NCBI GenBank assembly: GCA_964020085.1
Contig: CAXHUQ010001475.1
Span: forward strand, 209,622-273,621
Direction of reading: 5' to 3'
DNA: 64,000 bases
Origin: Micromussa lordhowensis
Taxonomy: Eukaryota > Cnidaria > Anthozoa > Scleractinia > Lobophylliidae
In this document: positions 12,128 through 25,212 of the stretch, piece by piece
How positions within the stretch are numbered: position 1 is the first letter of the stretch
How the letters are laid out: each line of letters opens with the position of its first letter
The notes under the pieces: generated by a model
Seen by the model: only the letters and a program-made list of their open reading frames with translations
The model's database searches: none
What the model was told of the DNA's origin: nothing
Position numbers and translations under genes: made by a program

Positions 12128-12166
12128 TTTGAACTTTCTCAGGAGGTCATCTTTTGCCTCTAAATC
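12128..12166 (-). CDS. Possible 39-bp coiled-coil exon of a host gene
   Basis: A 13-codon exon (DLEAKDDLLRKFK) between a TTTCAG acceptor and a GTAAGT donor, phase 0 at both ends. Charged heptad-like composition and phase match the three 63-bp exons at 28453-28817. If they belong together, element 1 lies in the intron between them. Confidence 0.35.
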
Positions 12167-12223
12167 CTGAAACAGTAATACAACATATTTAACAGTCCTT
12201 GCTCATTCAATGTATAAAATTTA

Positions 12224-12441
12224 ACAATTATTCACCGAAGTGGAGGTGGATAGTGGTGGATATTTACCAAGCTGCGAAGTGGTGAGGTAAATATTCACCA
12301 CTTTCACCGACACTGAGGCGAATAATTGTTTTAGTATATACCACACAAGCTGAATAACTAGCGGCCCAAAGAGTAACTTTATTTGTGACAATATAACGCC
12401 AAAAGCCATTTTGTTTCTCTTTGGCTGCTTGGAGGTGAATG

Positions 12442-12474
<33 letters not shown>

Positions 12475-12520
12475 AGGGCGTGCGAAAAGGACTAATTTAC
12501 TTATGTGGTATATACTAAAA
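12224..12520. mobile_element. Composite foldback MITE
   Basis: Two nested inverted repeats. An arm CAATTATTC and its mirror GAATAATTG span 12226-12328. TTTTAGTATATACCACA at 12328-12344 pairs with TGTGGTATATACTAAA near 12504-12520. There is no coding capacity. The order suggests one foldback element next to, or inserted into, another. Confidence 0.65.
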
Positions 12521-13065
12521 TCAAATATTCTTTCCCTATATGCATGGTGTCACAGATACAATATCAGACAAACTAATTTCGGCATTGAAATTAGACAGTT
12601 AAAGTTAGACAGTCTATTATATTATTATTTCATTTCGTTAATTCATTAGCAGGATTCTTATTATCCAAGGCCCCTCAAACAAATTACTGGATGTGGTTCT
12701 CCAAGCAAAAGATAGCAATTATTTAGACCTTCAATCGGTAATCAAGTATGAAGATGGAGGATGTATCTTGTGATAGTTTTCTTTGGATTCTGTACTTGAA
12801 GATCTTGCTGATGATGTTTTACTATGCAATAAACATTTCAGACAAATTAAATGGACTTGGCAGTGTTCTGAGTTTGACTATAATCAAGTATGTGTTCCTG
12901 CCAGCAAGCAAAATACAAGCCTGACAAGATGGCATAGTTTAAAGATTATGCAGGAAAATTCTCAGAGTTTTCCTACTAAGTGATTTCAGTCGTGCAGTGA
13001 GATTTTTTTGGCAATAATTGTTAGTAAGCCGCCCTATGTGCCACACACCCTTGTAGAATCAGACA

Positions 13066-13760
13066 CTATTTTTTCCCTATGTAAATGCTATGTAATTAAG
13101 CTATGTAAAGAATATGTACTGGGTATTTAAAAACTATATTACTTGTCATACAGAGGTCTTATTTATATTCTATGGTATTGTTATGTCATTTACTATTTAT
13201 TTTGATAAAAAAATCCTATTTTTTTACTAGTCAAATGAAACCTTTACATAGTATATTTAAAAGCTATGTGGCATCAAGAAGGTTAGCATAAAATTTTAAA
13301 TAGCTTTTATATTGTATCTACATAGATATTAAATAGCAATTCACATAGTTTTTAAATAGTAGTAGGTTAGAAGCACACAGAACTGAAAAATCCTTAAATA
13401 GCACTGAAATAGATGTAACATAGGTTATTATTAGGGTTTGAATAGAATTTAAATACATTTTATATAGTTTTAAAATGGTATATTTAAAAGCTATGTGGTA
13501 ACAAGTAGGTTAGCATAAAAATCTTAAATAGCATTTTTATAGCATCTGCATAGGTTTTAAATAGCAATTCACATAGTATTTATATATGGTAGCTGGTTAC
13601 AGAAACACACAGAACTGACTTAATAGTAACATAAATTATTAATAGGGTTTGAATAGATTTTAAATACAATTTATATAGTTTTAAAAGAGTATTGGGAAAC
13701 AAGTTATGTGAAATAGTTATTACATAGGTTATAAATAGAGACAACATAGAAAATGCACAT
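13066..13760. repeat. Element 1 left subterminal repeat block
   Basis: Dense copies of the word CTATGT/ACATAG and AAATAG in both orientations. Superimposed is a direct duplication of about 230 bp: AAAGCTATGTGG and GGTTAGCATAAA start each unit near 13257 and 13488, and both end in TATATAGTTTTAAAA. This layout is typical of the subterminal protein-binding repeats of CACTA elements. Confidence 0.8.
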
Positions 13761-14492
13761 TGTTCAAATAGCGCATAACTTCAATTGAAATTTACAGACG
13801 AATGAAAGCCGAATGACACCTTAAAAATGTTAAAGAGGATAAGTCTGGCACTCCATTGAAAATATGAGGTTAGGTAATTCAAATAACCATTTTGCAGATG
13901 AAAAACAAAAAGCTGCAATTCTGAACAAAATGTACATTTTATTACACCCATATGACTTTATTAAATAATTTTACATCAATTTGTCACAAAATCTTCAGTA
14001 TGTACAAAATGCCACAGTATGCGGTAGTTATTAAGGGAACTTCAGCTCTTGAAACAAGTTGACATTAAGTAGTCTAAACTAGTGTCTAAATTAAAAATTT
14101 TACCGGACAAGGGAGATATAACCTCACAGTGATAAAAAATGGAAAAGGTATCGCTTTTAAAATTCCCATGCACCGCTATGCTGGATTTTATGACGTCGAC
14201 AGTGAGTTGTCTTTATGTTATCAATGTGAAGTTCTTTTGTGTGAAACAATAGGACAAAACACTGACCTCATAAAACCCAAAATGGTGGTGCGCAGGAAAT
14301 TTAAATTTCTCAATTTATGAGTATTACATCTTGTATCTCCCTCACCCCATAAAATTTGTAATCTACATGTAAACACCATTTTAGACAATTTAACATCAAC
14401 TTATTTCAAGAGCCAAGGTTCCCTTTAAGCTACATGTAGTTGGAATACACATCACTTAAAACTGGAGCTTCCCGATAAAAATGCCATGGCAA
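13761..14492. other. Element 1 interior, no coding
   Basis: Lies between the subterminal block and the 3' end of the BEN gene. On the minus strand AATAAA near 13957 could be that gene's polyadenylation signal. The short plus-strand open frame at 14129-14320 has no support. Confidence 0.4.
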
Positions 14493-17400
14493 TTACAAGT
14501 ATGTCTTCTCAGTCACAGTGGCTACAGCTTGACTTGCAACCTTTAAAGAAAATAACAAAAACTGCTTTAGACATAATTGCCCATGTAAAGCACACTTGCA
14601 GTAGTTAATCAACCAGCAGAAGTATTATAACTATCAACCTTATAATTATTTGTAACACAGCCTTGGATCCTCCTAATCTTAAGGCTGTTACAGAGCCACA
14701 TATTTTTCTCATGTTTTTATGTCATACCTGTTTTTTCTGCAGGGAAATGAGTGTATTACACTTCATCCTCATGGCCTGCTTTATAGTGCTACGGGACACA
14801 GGAGATGGTGGCTTGACAATTTCCTCTCCGTCTTTTGTTTTTCGAACTGGGGGTTCTTTTGTTAGTTTTGCCACCATGGAAAAATCTAAAAGTTAAAATA
14901 ATACAGTGTACTTAATAAGAGGTAGATGAAAATCCTGTAACAGGGAAGGCCACATTTCTTATACCAATTTTGACTGCAAAGGTACCCCTTTTGTATACCA
15001 ACTGAAAGGTTACTAGATCCTCTACATGTCTAATGATAAATGCCTCCCTAATTAAAATTCCTTAAATTAAATGAAAATCTATAATCAGGGTTGTCAAAAT
15101 AGGCTGGCAACCGGCGCATTTCACCTGCTATTCCGAATACTGCGGCAGCTACTCCAAATGTTAGCAGGTCAGTTTGAAGTATGACAATGGAGAAATAACA
15201 TGAAAATAGCCACCTACTTTTAGGATGGAACCTGCTACTCAAAAACCTACTGACAACCCTGCTATTGACCACGTAATTAGAGATCTTTTGAAAAGTCCTT
15301 TCAGATATAATACCTAATAGACATTTTAAAATTTTTTTTATACTCCAAATTATTAATCGTTACTCGTACAACCATGTATATGGCACAGCTGTAAAGGGTA
15401 AAACTGTCATGTAGAGTTTGATACTGCCAAGGGTGGCCCACTGTGTGGTTGACAACTGTGCTGTTTTCTTACAAGCCAGGTTGTTTAACTGCTACAGGCA
15501 AACCTCCTGTAAGCGACCACCCAAAATGTCATGTTTAGGTTTTCGCTTTGAGAGCCTAACTAGAATATGGTAACTGCCAAGACTTGCTGATGCAATGTTA
15601 TGTTCATGTGAAAAGTCAATTTCGACAAAAAAAAAAAAACAGAAAAAAAAAACAGGTTCTTCCATTGAGAAATTTCCGTCTCTTGTACTACCCGGGAATA
15701 CTAGAACGGTTACAGCACCTTATTATCCAATTTCCTCTCTATTATCTGTTAGTGGTCGCTTACGGGAGGTTAAAAACAAAATGAAACTTCAAACCTTTAG
15801 CTCTAAAAGTGGTCACGGTCACCTTTGAGAGGTGGTCGCTTACAAGAGGTTCCCAATGTAGTGATTTGGCCAAAAACTCTTGGTATTTTGGAAAACTGGT
15901 CGTTGAAGAAAGGTGGTCGCTTAAGAGAGGTGGTCGCAACCGGAGGTTTGAATGTATACCCATTGTGTTTGGTCAAAGAAATCAGTGGTTACACATACAT
16001 GTAGAAGGAATATACATACCAGTGATTGCTTCAACAATATCCCGATCAAGCTCATGAAGGCGCATTCCTTTAAGTTTATCTTTTGGGAAGAATATCGCAA
16101 GTAATGAGCATGCAAGTCCTGTACGGGTGCATGCATTCCTGACTGCTGCTTTTACTTTAATAGGGCAGCACCAAACTCCATTTGAGATCTCCTCCCACTA
16201 AATATCAAAGGAAACTTTATCAGATTAACAACAATAACAGTTTTTCGTCACTCTTTTCTTCAAACAAATGAGGGGACATAGAGCATGGGGACTGAGGGCT
16301 TTGGATCACTGTTTCCTGGGTGATGCCACAAAACTCAACTCCAATGGGTTAGCCATCAGAAGTGAAATTTTGTTTTCCTTCCTTCTAAACACACAGAAAT
16401 AATATTATTAATGTTTTAAAACAAAATAATTAAAACTTACATTATTAACAATGCCAACTGATCGGGGAACCTTGCCATATTTTGCAGCCTCTAACTCTTG
16501 GCTGCAATGCCTTTAGTTTCCCTGAAATAATGTTAAAATCAGAAATGATCATCAAAGTCCTTGTCTCCATACATTAAGAGCCACTAAAGGGTCACTTGCC
16601 ACCATATCATGTCATCACTCCCTCCCAATTACTTCAACAATGTAGATTAAAATGTTTGAACAATTTATAGCTTAACCTAGAACAACTTAGTTTTACGGCT
16701 AAGTCGTAGTTTATTACCGGTATATTGAATAGCAAACTACAGTGTAGATACTTACTCAGCTCTTCTAAAGCATCAGCCAAGTCTTTTTTGGTTTCTTCTA
16801 ACTCCTCTGTTAGCTGTCCCTTTTCCTCTCGGCAAATAACACTGATACACTTTGGAGGTGGACGGTTCTGTTTTGGTTGTTTGCCACCAAAGTGGGGATG
16901 TGCAGGAGTGACTGAATTAATTCGCTCAGCTGGCTCTGAGATTATGGGACAAGCACCCAGAATCTCTGTCACTACCAGCTCATCATGCTGGGCAGTAATG
17001 CTCTGTCTTGACTCAGTTAATGCAGTTTTTCTCTTTTTATTTTCTTTTCCTCCAGCTGGAGATTTTTTATTTTTCTTTGCTGTTTAAGACAACAAAGCAA
17101 AAGATAAGCCCAAGTCATAGCCATGCATGTGTCTATTTGTCAAACTTTCATTATTAAATATATAAAATTACACATCTATTCTGCGTCGTCCCACTGATAA
17201 AAGACTTTCTCCAGAGTTTTACACTTAATGTAACTATGTGCTACCCAGTACACAAACTAGGATCTAATGCTGCTTTTGGATTAAACAAGTTAATGTGTAT
17301 TGAGGGACTAGCCTTACTCTGTCAATTTTTCACTTCAGTGAAGCACTCAGCTGTCCTCACCGACATTAAAAAGTCCTATCTTCGCCCACATTTATTTGGT

Positions 17401-18830
17401 CACATGTTTCAAGGAATGTTCGACAACTTGCCCCCTGGACAATTCGCCCCAGACTAATCGCCCCCCGATCTTCAGACTCGGTAGTGGATAAAAGAACAAA
17501 GAATAATTTGTTTGGTAGTAGATAAAATAATGATGGGCTAGTTGTCTGAAGATCGGGGGTGACTTGTCTGGGGCGAATTGTCCAGGGGGCAAGTTGTCTG
17601 AATATGGAAAATCAAACTTTAACATGCTTTACCTGAACAGTTCTTTTCTTGGAGTATTGGAGAACAATTCCTTGACTCTGAAATCAAAATTAACTGCCTT
17701 GTTATTATGCACCAGTCATTTGAACCCCCTGCACCCCATATTTGGGCCTTATTGGGGAAGCTTTCACCTCAGATACACTCCATGTTGGTTGCCTGGTAGG
17801 CATGGAATTCACTGGAAGTCATGGTCTTTGCATCCCTACGCAGGGAATAAGCTGGGCAGTCACTGCACGAGTACTCTTTTTGTTTTGAAATAATTTAATT
17901 GTTCACATTTTGCAAAGCTTATTAACCATTACTATAAATAACTGTCAGTATTTGTATGACTGTCTCACAAATAATTTTTATTCGTTATTATGGTATGTAC
18001 ATCTGAACAGGACTGTTTTTCACTTTTGCGTTTACGATGACTTTGATCGACGATTAGCAAACATAAATTTTATTTAGGGATCTGCGCCCTCTGATCAGTC
18101 GAATAATTTTTATGGTATAGATCACATTGTTTGCAATCATCACGATAAATTAAATGAATCAGTTGTATTGATTTCTTTTTAATGCTGTGAAATTTATAAG
18201 TAAAAATGTTAAAAGGTCATACCATCAGTTTCTTCCCTTGTCGTTTGCTCCTCATTCTCTTCAAAATCATCTCCATAACTTTTCCTTTTCCTGCTTCTTT
18301 TTGCCATATTTGATTCCCCCTTGTCACCTGTGTTCACTTCTTCCACCTCAGCAACATTGCCTATTTCTCTGTCAAGCTCTTCTTCTGCATTCTTTTTGGA
18401 ATCTAATAATAGACCAAGATAACGTGAATTTTTGCATGGCTGATTTTGCATAGATGAAATCTTGTTCTTGTCAGTGGCTAATAAAAATCTTTAACTATGT
18501 GTTGCCTTGCACAAAATTTTAATAACAGTGTTTCATTTAGCTTTAGAACAATGAAACTGCGCTTTCCTGAATCTTTAAGGCACAAGCAGAAACCCATTTT
18601 GAGTTTCACTGACCAAATAAAAAAATTAATAAGCTTATCAAACAATACGTACCATGAATAGATTGAACCGTGCCTCCCCAAATTTCCCTTTTGAAGAGCA
18701 TGTTAACTGTGGCTCCTGGCTCCATCTTTCCACCGTTCATAACAGTAAGCTTTGTATTTGATTGTACTTCCAGCGCTTCTCTTTGTAGCGGTATACCACT
18801 TTTAGTATTCCATGCAATCAGTATGTACAT
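14493..18830 (-). CDS. Transposon-borne BEN-domain protein of element 1, seven exons
   Basis: Proposed DNA-binding accessory protein of the element. Exons on the minus strand: 18653-18830, 18223-18477, 16752-17079, 16441-16510, 16020-16197, 14728-14886, 14493-14540; about 405 codons. N-terminus MYILIAW with a small beta-rich module. Exon 2 is acidic and then basic (KRSRKRKSYGD). Exon 3 has K/R-rich NLS-like sequence and a coiled coil (LTEELEETKKDLADALEEL). Exons 4-6 carry the BEN domain (AKYGKVPRSVG, RNACTRTGLACSLLAIFFPK, then STIKQAMRMKCNTL). All joins keep phase except exon 5 to 6, which is off by one base beside an A6/T6 run at 14880-14885: either an indel or an assembly error. The gene is divergent from the transposase gene 760 bp away. 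The start is chosen by alignment with element 2's MVFIVVQW. Confidence 0.75.
15499..15950. mobile_element. Non-autonomous TIR element in a BEN-gene intron
   Basis: Left end CAAACCTCC followed by GCGACCACC; the right end is its inverse, GGTGGTCGC then GGAGGTTTG. The word GGTGGTCGCTTA is repeated internally several times (about 15830, 15912). No transposase frame. Confidence 0.75.
17422..17599. mobile_element. MITE, family A copy 2
   Basis: Inverted ends GACAACTTGCCCCCTGG and CCAGGGGGCAAGTTGTC. Same family as 5911-6110 but closer to a perfect foldback. It lies in the intron between exons 2 and 3 of the element 1 BEN gene. Confidence 0.85.
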
Positions 18831-19590
18831 CTTTTAAAAAGGGGAAAAAGGAATTAAGTTTAAAGTTTGGATCCATGCTCAATTCAAAGCTGATATAGAT
18901 TCAAAATATTCTAGCTCTTGAGTTTACATTCAGGATGCTTCGCCCACCTGCAATCCTACATGTAAGCTTATACTAGCCTAAAATCGACTAAAGTGTCGGC
19001 CAATTGAGGTGGCAAACGTCTAAGCTTTAGTTTAGGATTGTCAACAAGGAATAAAGTCGCTGTAATCAGTCTTTTCTGATAAGAGATGATCAGCAGATCG
19101 AATGATACGCGGTACTTGAGACGTACACGCTCCACGTGCATATTCGACTTAAGCTGCGAAAAAGCTTATCGATCAGTCTCTCTTACGTTTAAAACACGAT
19201 TATAATTAGAAAAATAGGAGTTTCTTACCTTGAAGTCAATTAGCTTTAACTGGAGCGTGCCACACGAACCTAAAAAGTGAAGTCCCACTGAGAACTTTGA
19301 ATGTTGTAGTTGTCACACGAAGGGACGCTGTGAAAAAGCAAAATCATGCAGCAAGCTTCACGTTTTCAGAAAATGCATGATTTTCATTGGATAGTAAAAT
19401 ATCACACCTTGAAGATTTCGTTTGTGTTTAGCCGCGCCGCTTTTCCGTGCCGCATTCTTTTCAAGTTTTTGGCGCCTTTTGTGCCTTTTGCTTTTGCCGG
19501 CCAGGCCGCCGCCATTGATTTGCATTGGTAACCAGGCATTTGATGGGCAAAACATGGCGGCTTTGAAAGTGTAAACATCGCGAAGGAAAA
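18831..19590. promoter_or_regulatory. Element 1 divergent intergenic/promoter region
   Basis: Separates the ATG of the BEN gene (leftward) from that of the transposase gene (rightward). A minus-strand GTAAGAAAC donor at about 19228 suggests a 5' untranslated exon for the BEN gene. Inverted CCAAT boxes (ATTGG) occur near 19386 and 19523. No clear TATA box was seen. Confidence 0.45.
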
Positions 19591-22500
19591 ATGTCTAACA
19601 GAAAATGGTCTAAACGTTGGCTGTATGATTCCACCATAGAAGTTCCAAAAGCAACGAAATGGAGACGCAGAATCAAAGTAAATAACTCCAATAATGACGA
19701 AGAAATTGTGGATGTTCGTGGCCATTTTGTAACGGAAGTGATCGACTTGGGAAGCAATACTTCACCGTTTAAGAAGCAGAAAACTTTAGGTGATTGTTTA
19801 TCTAGCGCAAGAAATGAAACCGACCCTTCAAAAAGATGTAATCTTGGAGAAAAATTTAATTCTTCAAATGCTGCATTGCAAACTGGGATTCAAACTGAAC
19901 ATGGAGTGATGTCAAGTTTCGTTTCCAGGCAGGAGAATGCCTACGGTGAAAGCACGTGTTTGCAAGATGAGCTGGATGATTGTGGAGGTGAGTATTGTGA
20001 TCATTTTGATTGTTTTCAGCTTGAAAATCTTATTCTGTGCTACAATTTCTTACAATGACTGTTTCTGATTTCGAATAGATACCAATCAAATAGAAAGAGA
20101 TGGAAGTGCCGGGGAAATTGACACTACTGCTAAAGACGAAAGCTTGATGCCTGATTTATGGCAGAAAATGACTTGTGGGGATGGATTGCATGAAGACAGC
20201 GATTGTTTTGATGCAGTTGACTGCAGTGATGGTCTTGAATTGGCTGATTGTTACAGAGAATCTTTGTTAGGTGAACTGAATTTTGACGAAGAGATACCAG
20301 ATATGGAGTGTTTCAGAAACACACCAGCTGCCCCAAGTGAAGATCAGGAACCACTTAGAGACGAGCAACCTCTATATCAAGACTCCCCACTGTCTGTGGC
20401 AGAGAGTTCCCTTTTATTGATGGCATTTTCTGTGCGCCACAAACTCTCTGGGGTTGCACTTGAAGATCTGTTGGAGCTCATTCAACTCCACTGCCCAAAA
20501 CCAAATAAATGTATCACTGAGCTGAAGGAATTTCAATTGTTTTTCCAGGCTCTAAAGCATCCAATTGTGAAACACTACTATTGTCCAAACCTTATTTGTA
20601 AACTTTATTTTGGTACCTCAAAACCTGAAAATACATCTAAATGTGCAGTTTGTGGAACACCCCTTTGCACTTCAGCGTACTTTATTGAAATACCTATTGT
20701 GGAACAACTGAAGACAATTTTGTCAGGTAAGCTCAATGTAAAGTTAGCAATTTCTTTGTTACTCTGGCTTTATTAATTTATCCCAATCACACCAACAAAA
20801 CATGCATGTTAAGTTTTAATTAGGTGTAGCAAAATTAATATTAGTGACTGATAATGGATTAATTTGCTTAATATTTATATGGTTGTTCAAGTAAGCTTGA
20901 TTGTGTACTTTATCCTAGTGTGAAGTAGATAAACATCAGGATTAGTATTTCTTGGAGAGAACAAAACAAGATTTTATTTTGGCACGAGATTCATTCCTTT
21001 ATTAGCACAACTGACCGCAACTTAAGACCCTTTTCTGTGTTTACAATAGAATCGATTGCACACAACTTGGCAATCTGTTGACATTTTTGAAAAACTTTTA
21101 AAGACGATTTTTTTAGTAAGGCTTTTTACATGTATTCTTAGTTAGCTCGGTTTTATTATTTTATTCAACACATGATGTTACTAGTGTTTATTATTTGTTA
21201 TTTCATTCCATGCATTGTTGTAATGCACAGTTGATCATCTCGCCATGGAAACTGCACAATATAAATTCGTAATTTATTATCGTAATTTATAAACAGAACA
21301 ATTGCTCTTGAGGCTGCTAGTCTGCATGTACACATATTTTGTTTATGGCCTGTTTGTGCGATTAATTTCTTGAGAGATCAGTAAAGCGACAGGCTCATTA
21401 ACTTTCTGGACTCAAAACTTGATACTCGCACCTCTCGACTCGAAATTTTCAAGGATCGAGAATCTAGTTTTGAGGCTCGAGGGACTGTCACCTTACATGT
21501 ACTTCTAAGCAGTATACTGTATTTAAGGTTCAAACCTACATGTAACTAACAGTTTGACACAACAAATCAATTATTTCACAATCATGTTACAGGCCCTGGC
21601 ATGATCAAGAAATTGCAGTATCGCTTTAGCCGAACCAAGATTGATGCTGGTGCAATTGAAGATGTTTATGACGGGGAACTATACAAGAAGCATTTCTGTC
21701 CAGGCGGATTTCTGTCTAATCAACACAACATATCCTTCCTGGGTAATACAGATGGTGTTGCTCTTATTCGGTCCAATGGTTATGGAGTTTGGCCTGTTTA
21801 TCTTGTAGTCAATGAGATCCCACCTTCTGAAAGGTGTGTATACATGTACATGTACATGTATTTGGTTTTCATTTTTGTTAACCTTCTTAAGGTGTTTGTA
21901 AGTAAATTGAAATTTGTTAGCCCAGGCTAAAATTTGCCATTATAGCAGGCCCTTAGCTAGCCTGATTCTCAGCTGGTCCAGGTCCCTCATGAGAGAGTGT
22001 GTGGCTGCGAGTGACCCGGAGTCAACCTGTTCAGAAAACTCCTACTATCATAATAAGAATCATGAATATAGTATCATGTTTTCCTGGGGTATCCAATCGA
22101 TGAAAATAATAACTTAAAAGTGCGTCGTCAAAGGCCATCATCTTTGCTGTTTTGAAGTGAACATCAGCGAAGTGATTGCTGCAAATAAGAAGAAGGGAGA
22201 ACATATCGATTGGTATCAATTGTCATCGATTATTGATTTCATCGATTGGATACCCAGGCATTTTAGACTTAAGTTAACTCATTTTAATTTCAGTTGTTGC
22301 TTCTTTATAGATTCAGATGATGCAACCGCATATTTGCTGGCTTGTGGTTTGGGAAGGGAAAGCCACACTTTCCTACATTCCTTAGACCTTTTTCTCTTGC
22401 AATACGGGAACTCTATTACAAAGGTAAAGACGATTGAAAAGCCACAGGCAAAAACATGTAATGTTTTATAAAATCACTGTTCCAGAATGTTGCCATCTGG

Positions 22501-23142
22501 TGGTGAAAGAGCATTATTAAACTTGGAAACCCATTAGGAGTATCCCATAATGTTCTTTCATACAGGATGATGCAATACCAAATAGCTACAGTGACCACAC
22601 TTTGCAAGTTGTGAAGGGAAAAAAACACTTATGATGCTGGATGACAAAAAAATTCTTTGTTTAAAATTCTTTGCAGGTGTGGAGGTAGCAAATTTTATAT
22701 CTATCAAAGCTATGTTTCTGGGTATGTCTGTAGATGCTCCAGCACGAGCAAGTTGGCAGGCCATTAAGCAATACAATGGTTACTGGGGTTGTGGACACTG
22801 CAAAGAGCCTGGTGAACACCTTGATCTTGGCCCTGGTAAAAAGAACCGTAGAAGGATGTGCCATGTGTACCCATTCAATAAAGCTTTTGCTGCCACAACA
22901 GGGCATGCAGGACCAAGGAAGCACAGTGAAGTCAAAGAACAGGCACTTGAAGCATTAAGACAAAAAGGTCAAGGCCAAAAGGATGTGAGTTTCATCTTGG
23001 ACTTTCGTCCACAACTCCTAATTTCCTTCATGGTGCTTTAGGCATTTTCTATTTCTTATTACCATAGATACAGGTTCAATTTATTATCAAAATGTGGCAG
23101 CTGCTTTTGTATTGGTCCTACAGGGTGGCCATTTTTTTTTAA

Positions 23143-23332
23143 AGATAATTTGGTTTTATCAACTGAGTTGATAATGTGAATTAGCTACCGTAAAGAGATT
23201 TAAAAGCTGGCGTTTCGAGCGCTAGCCCTTCGTTGGAGCTCGACGAAGGGCTAGCACTCGAAATGTCAGCTTCCGAATCTTTTTTCGGTGGCCAATTCAC
23301 ATTATCAACTCAGTTGATAAAACCAAATTATC
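23143..23332. mobile_element. MITE with 40-bp perfect TIRs
   Basis: Ends AGATAATTTGGTTTTATCAA and its exact inverse, each continuing for about 40 bp through ACTGAGTTGATAATGTGAATT. An internal smaller foldback is built on GCTAGCCCTTCG/CGAAGGGCTAGC. It lies in the intron where element 1's transposase has lost coding exons. Confidence 0.9.
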
Positions 23333-23343
23333 TTGTTATACTT

Positions 23344-23383
<40 letters not shown>

Positions 23384-24267
23384 ATTTACTAATTTTTTTT
23401 AATTTTTTCTTTCAAGTATGCAGTTGAAGGCATCATTGGTTTATCTTGGGGATTTGGTCTGCCATATAACAACATAGTTGCCATATCGCTACAGAAGGGC
23501 CTATTGATGTAACATTTAAATTGCTTACTATTAGTTTTTAATATTTTTTCAGCATCAGAAAAACGGGCATTCCTTCTATACTATGCAACACCTCTGTTGA
23601 GTAGTTACTTGCCCTCAGACCATCTTTTCTTCCTCATGCTGCTGACTGGTGGGGTTTTCAGGCTGCTAAAGCAGTCAATTACACAAACAGAATTACAAGA
23701 GGCTCACACATATTTGAAGCTTTTTAATGCACAAGCTCCTGTCTTTTATGGTAAGATATGTATCTGTGAAGAATTTGTAAACAGTTTTTCATGTAGGACT
23801 GGTACTCATTAACAATGCTAAATACCAGTACATGGTTACCTGTATTGCAGAAGCATGTATAAAATGTACAAAAATTTCTAGAATTTTTATCAATGAGGAT
23901 TTGGTTACATAAGTACAAGGCAAAAATTTGAAAAAGTGACGTTTCAGAGTCTGGGTCCCTTAGAGACCAGGGAGAGCTGCTGGTCAGGCCCAGAAAAAAT
24001 TCTTTAATTACCACAATATCATTACAATGTTCCTTGCCATTCGCATCATTTTATCACTACAATAGTTAATCATGTGTCCATTTGTTGAACTTTCAGGCAA
24101 ACAGTTCCAGACATTTAATGTGCACCAGCTGCTGCACCTCGCAGAGGTTGTTAGAGACCTCGGTCCTTTATGGTCTAATTCCTGCTTTCCCTTTGAGGAT
24201 TATAATGGTGACTTACGAGATTTATTCCATGGCACCAAGAATGTTGACGGCCAGGTTTGTTTATTAA

Positions 24268-25212
24268 AGGCTGGTTCTCACTAGCGCATAAGCAAAACAT
24301 AAGCTAACAAGTGAGAACACCTGCAAGTGTAAGCAGAAATATAAGAAGAAGGAACCCACTTATTTGTCTTATGCTGTTCTCGCTTGTTCTTCTTATGTTT
24401 ATGTATATGTTGCAGGTGTTCTTAACTTGTAATGCTTATGTTATAGCGGAGCTCCGGCGGCCGAAGGCCGCCAAGCGGAGCCCCATACCCATATTAGGAA
24501 ACTGAAGGGAACCCATGAACTGATTTTCTCATGTGTATCATGGCTAGCGGTATTGCTCGTGGGCGCGTACGCACGACGACGACGACGACGACGACGACGG
24601 TGGTGGAGTCGCGCAACATGGCGGCCACAATTGACACGTAAACCAAAACGAGGCTTCAGTTTTCGCGGGCTTTCCTTGTAGGTTGACAGAGCACATGTAC
24701 CCTTGGTTTAAAGCGTCCTTTGGACATCCATGTTGCAGTCAATTGACACCTGTCAAAACAAGGAATCCGCTGACCAGTATCACGTGACCATATCGCGGGC
24801 TCAAGTTCAGGGCTCATCGAGGTCACGTGTTTTTTTAAAGTTGACCGCTGCCCAAGTGCTGCTTTTTTCGATTAGATCGCGGGCTCATGTCAGGATTAAC
24901 TTGCTGTAAACAGCGTAGGGTTGGTAGGAAGCCGGTTAACGCTAACCCAGGATTAAAATTTAACCGAATTATAACCTTTTCTTTTGTACAAAGTTTTTTC
25001 ACTGCTTTTGTTTTGCGTATTTTGCTTTCATTAAAATTCAAAACACAAAAACAATATACAGAAAATCTCACCGCAAAGTTACAAAACTCAAATCAAAATT
25101 CTACTTTATCCTCGGCTAGTTTGATCGGGCTCTGAACAACCCGGCCCAGGAGCTACGCTTTTAGGCTGGCCTAAATCTATATATTATGCTTATGTGCTAG
25201 TGAGAATCAGCC
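24268..25212. mobile_element. Non-autonomous element flanked by TTAA
   Basis: Left end AGGCTGGTTCTCACTAGCGC; right end inverse GGCTGATTCTCACTAGCAC. TTAA stands at both edges (24264-24267, 25213-25216), which points to a TTAA-targeting group such as piggyBac-like elements. Internal GC-rich palindrome GGCGGCCGAAGGCCGCC near 24458. No transposase. It sits in the intron after the DUF4218 exon. Confidence 0.7.
24574..24600. repeat. Microsatellite (GAC)n
   Basis: About nine tandem GAC units within the TTAA-flanked element. Confidence 0.95.
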
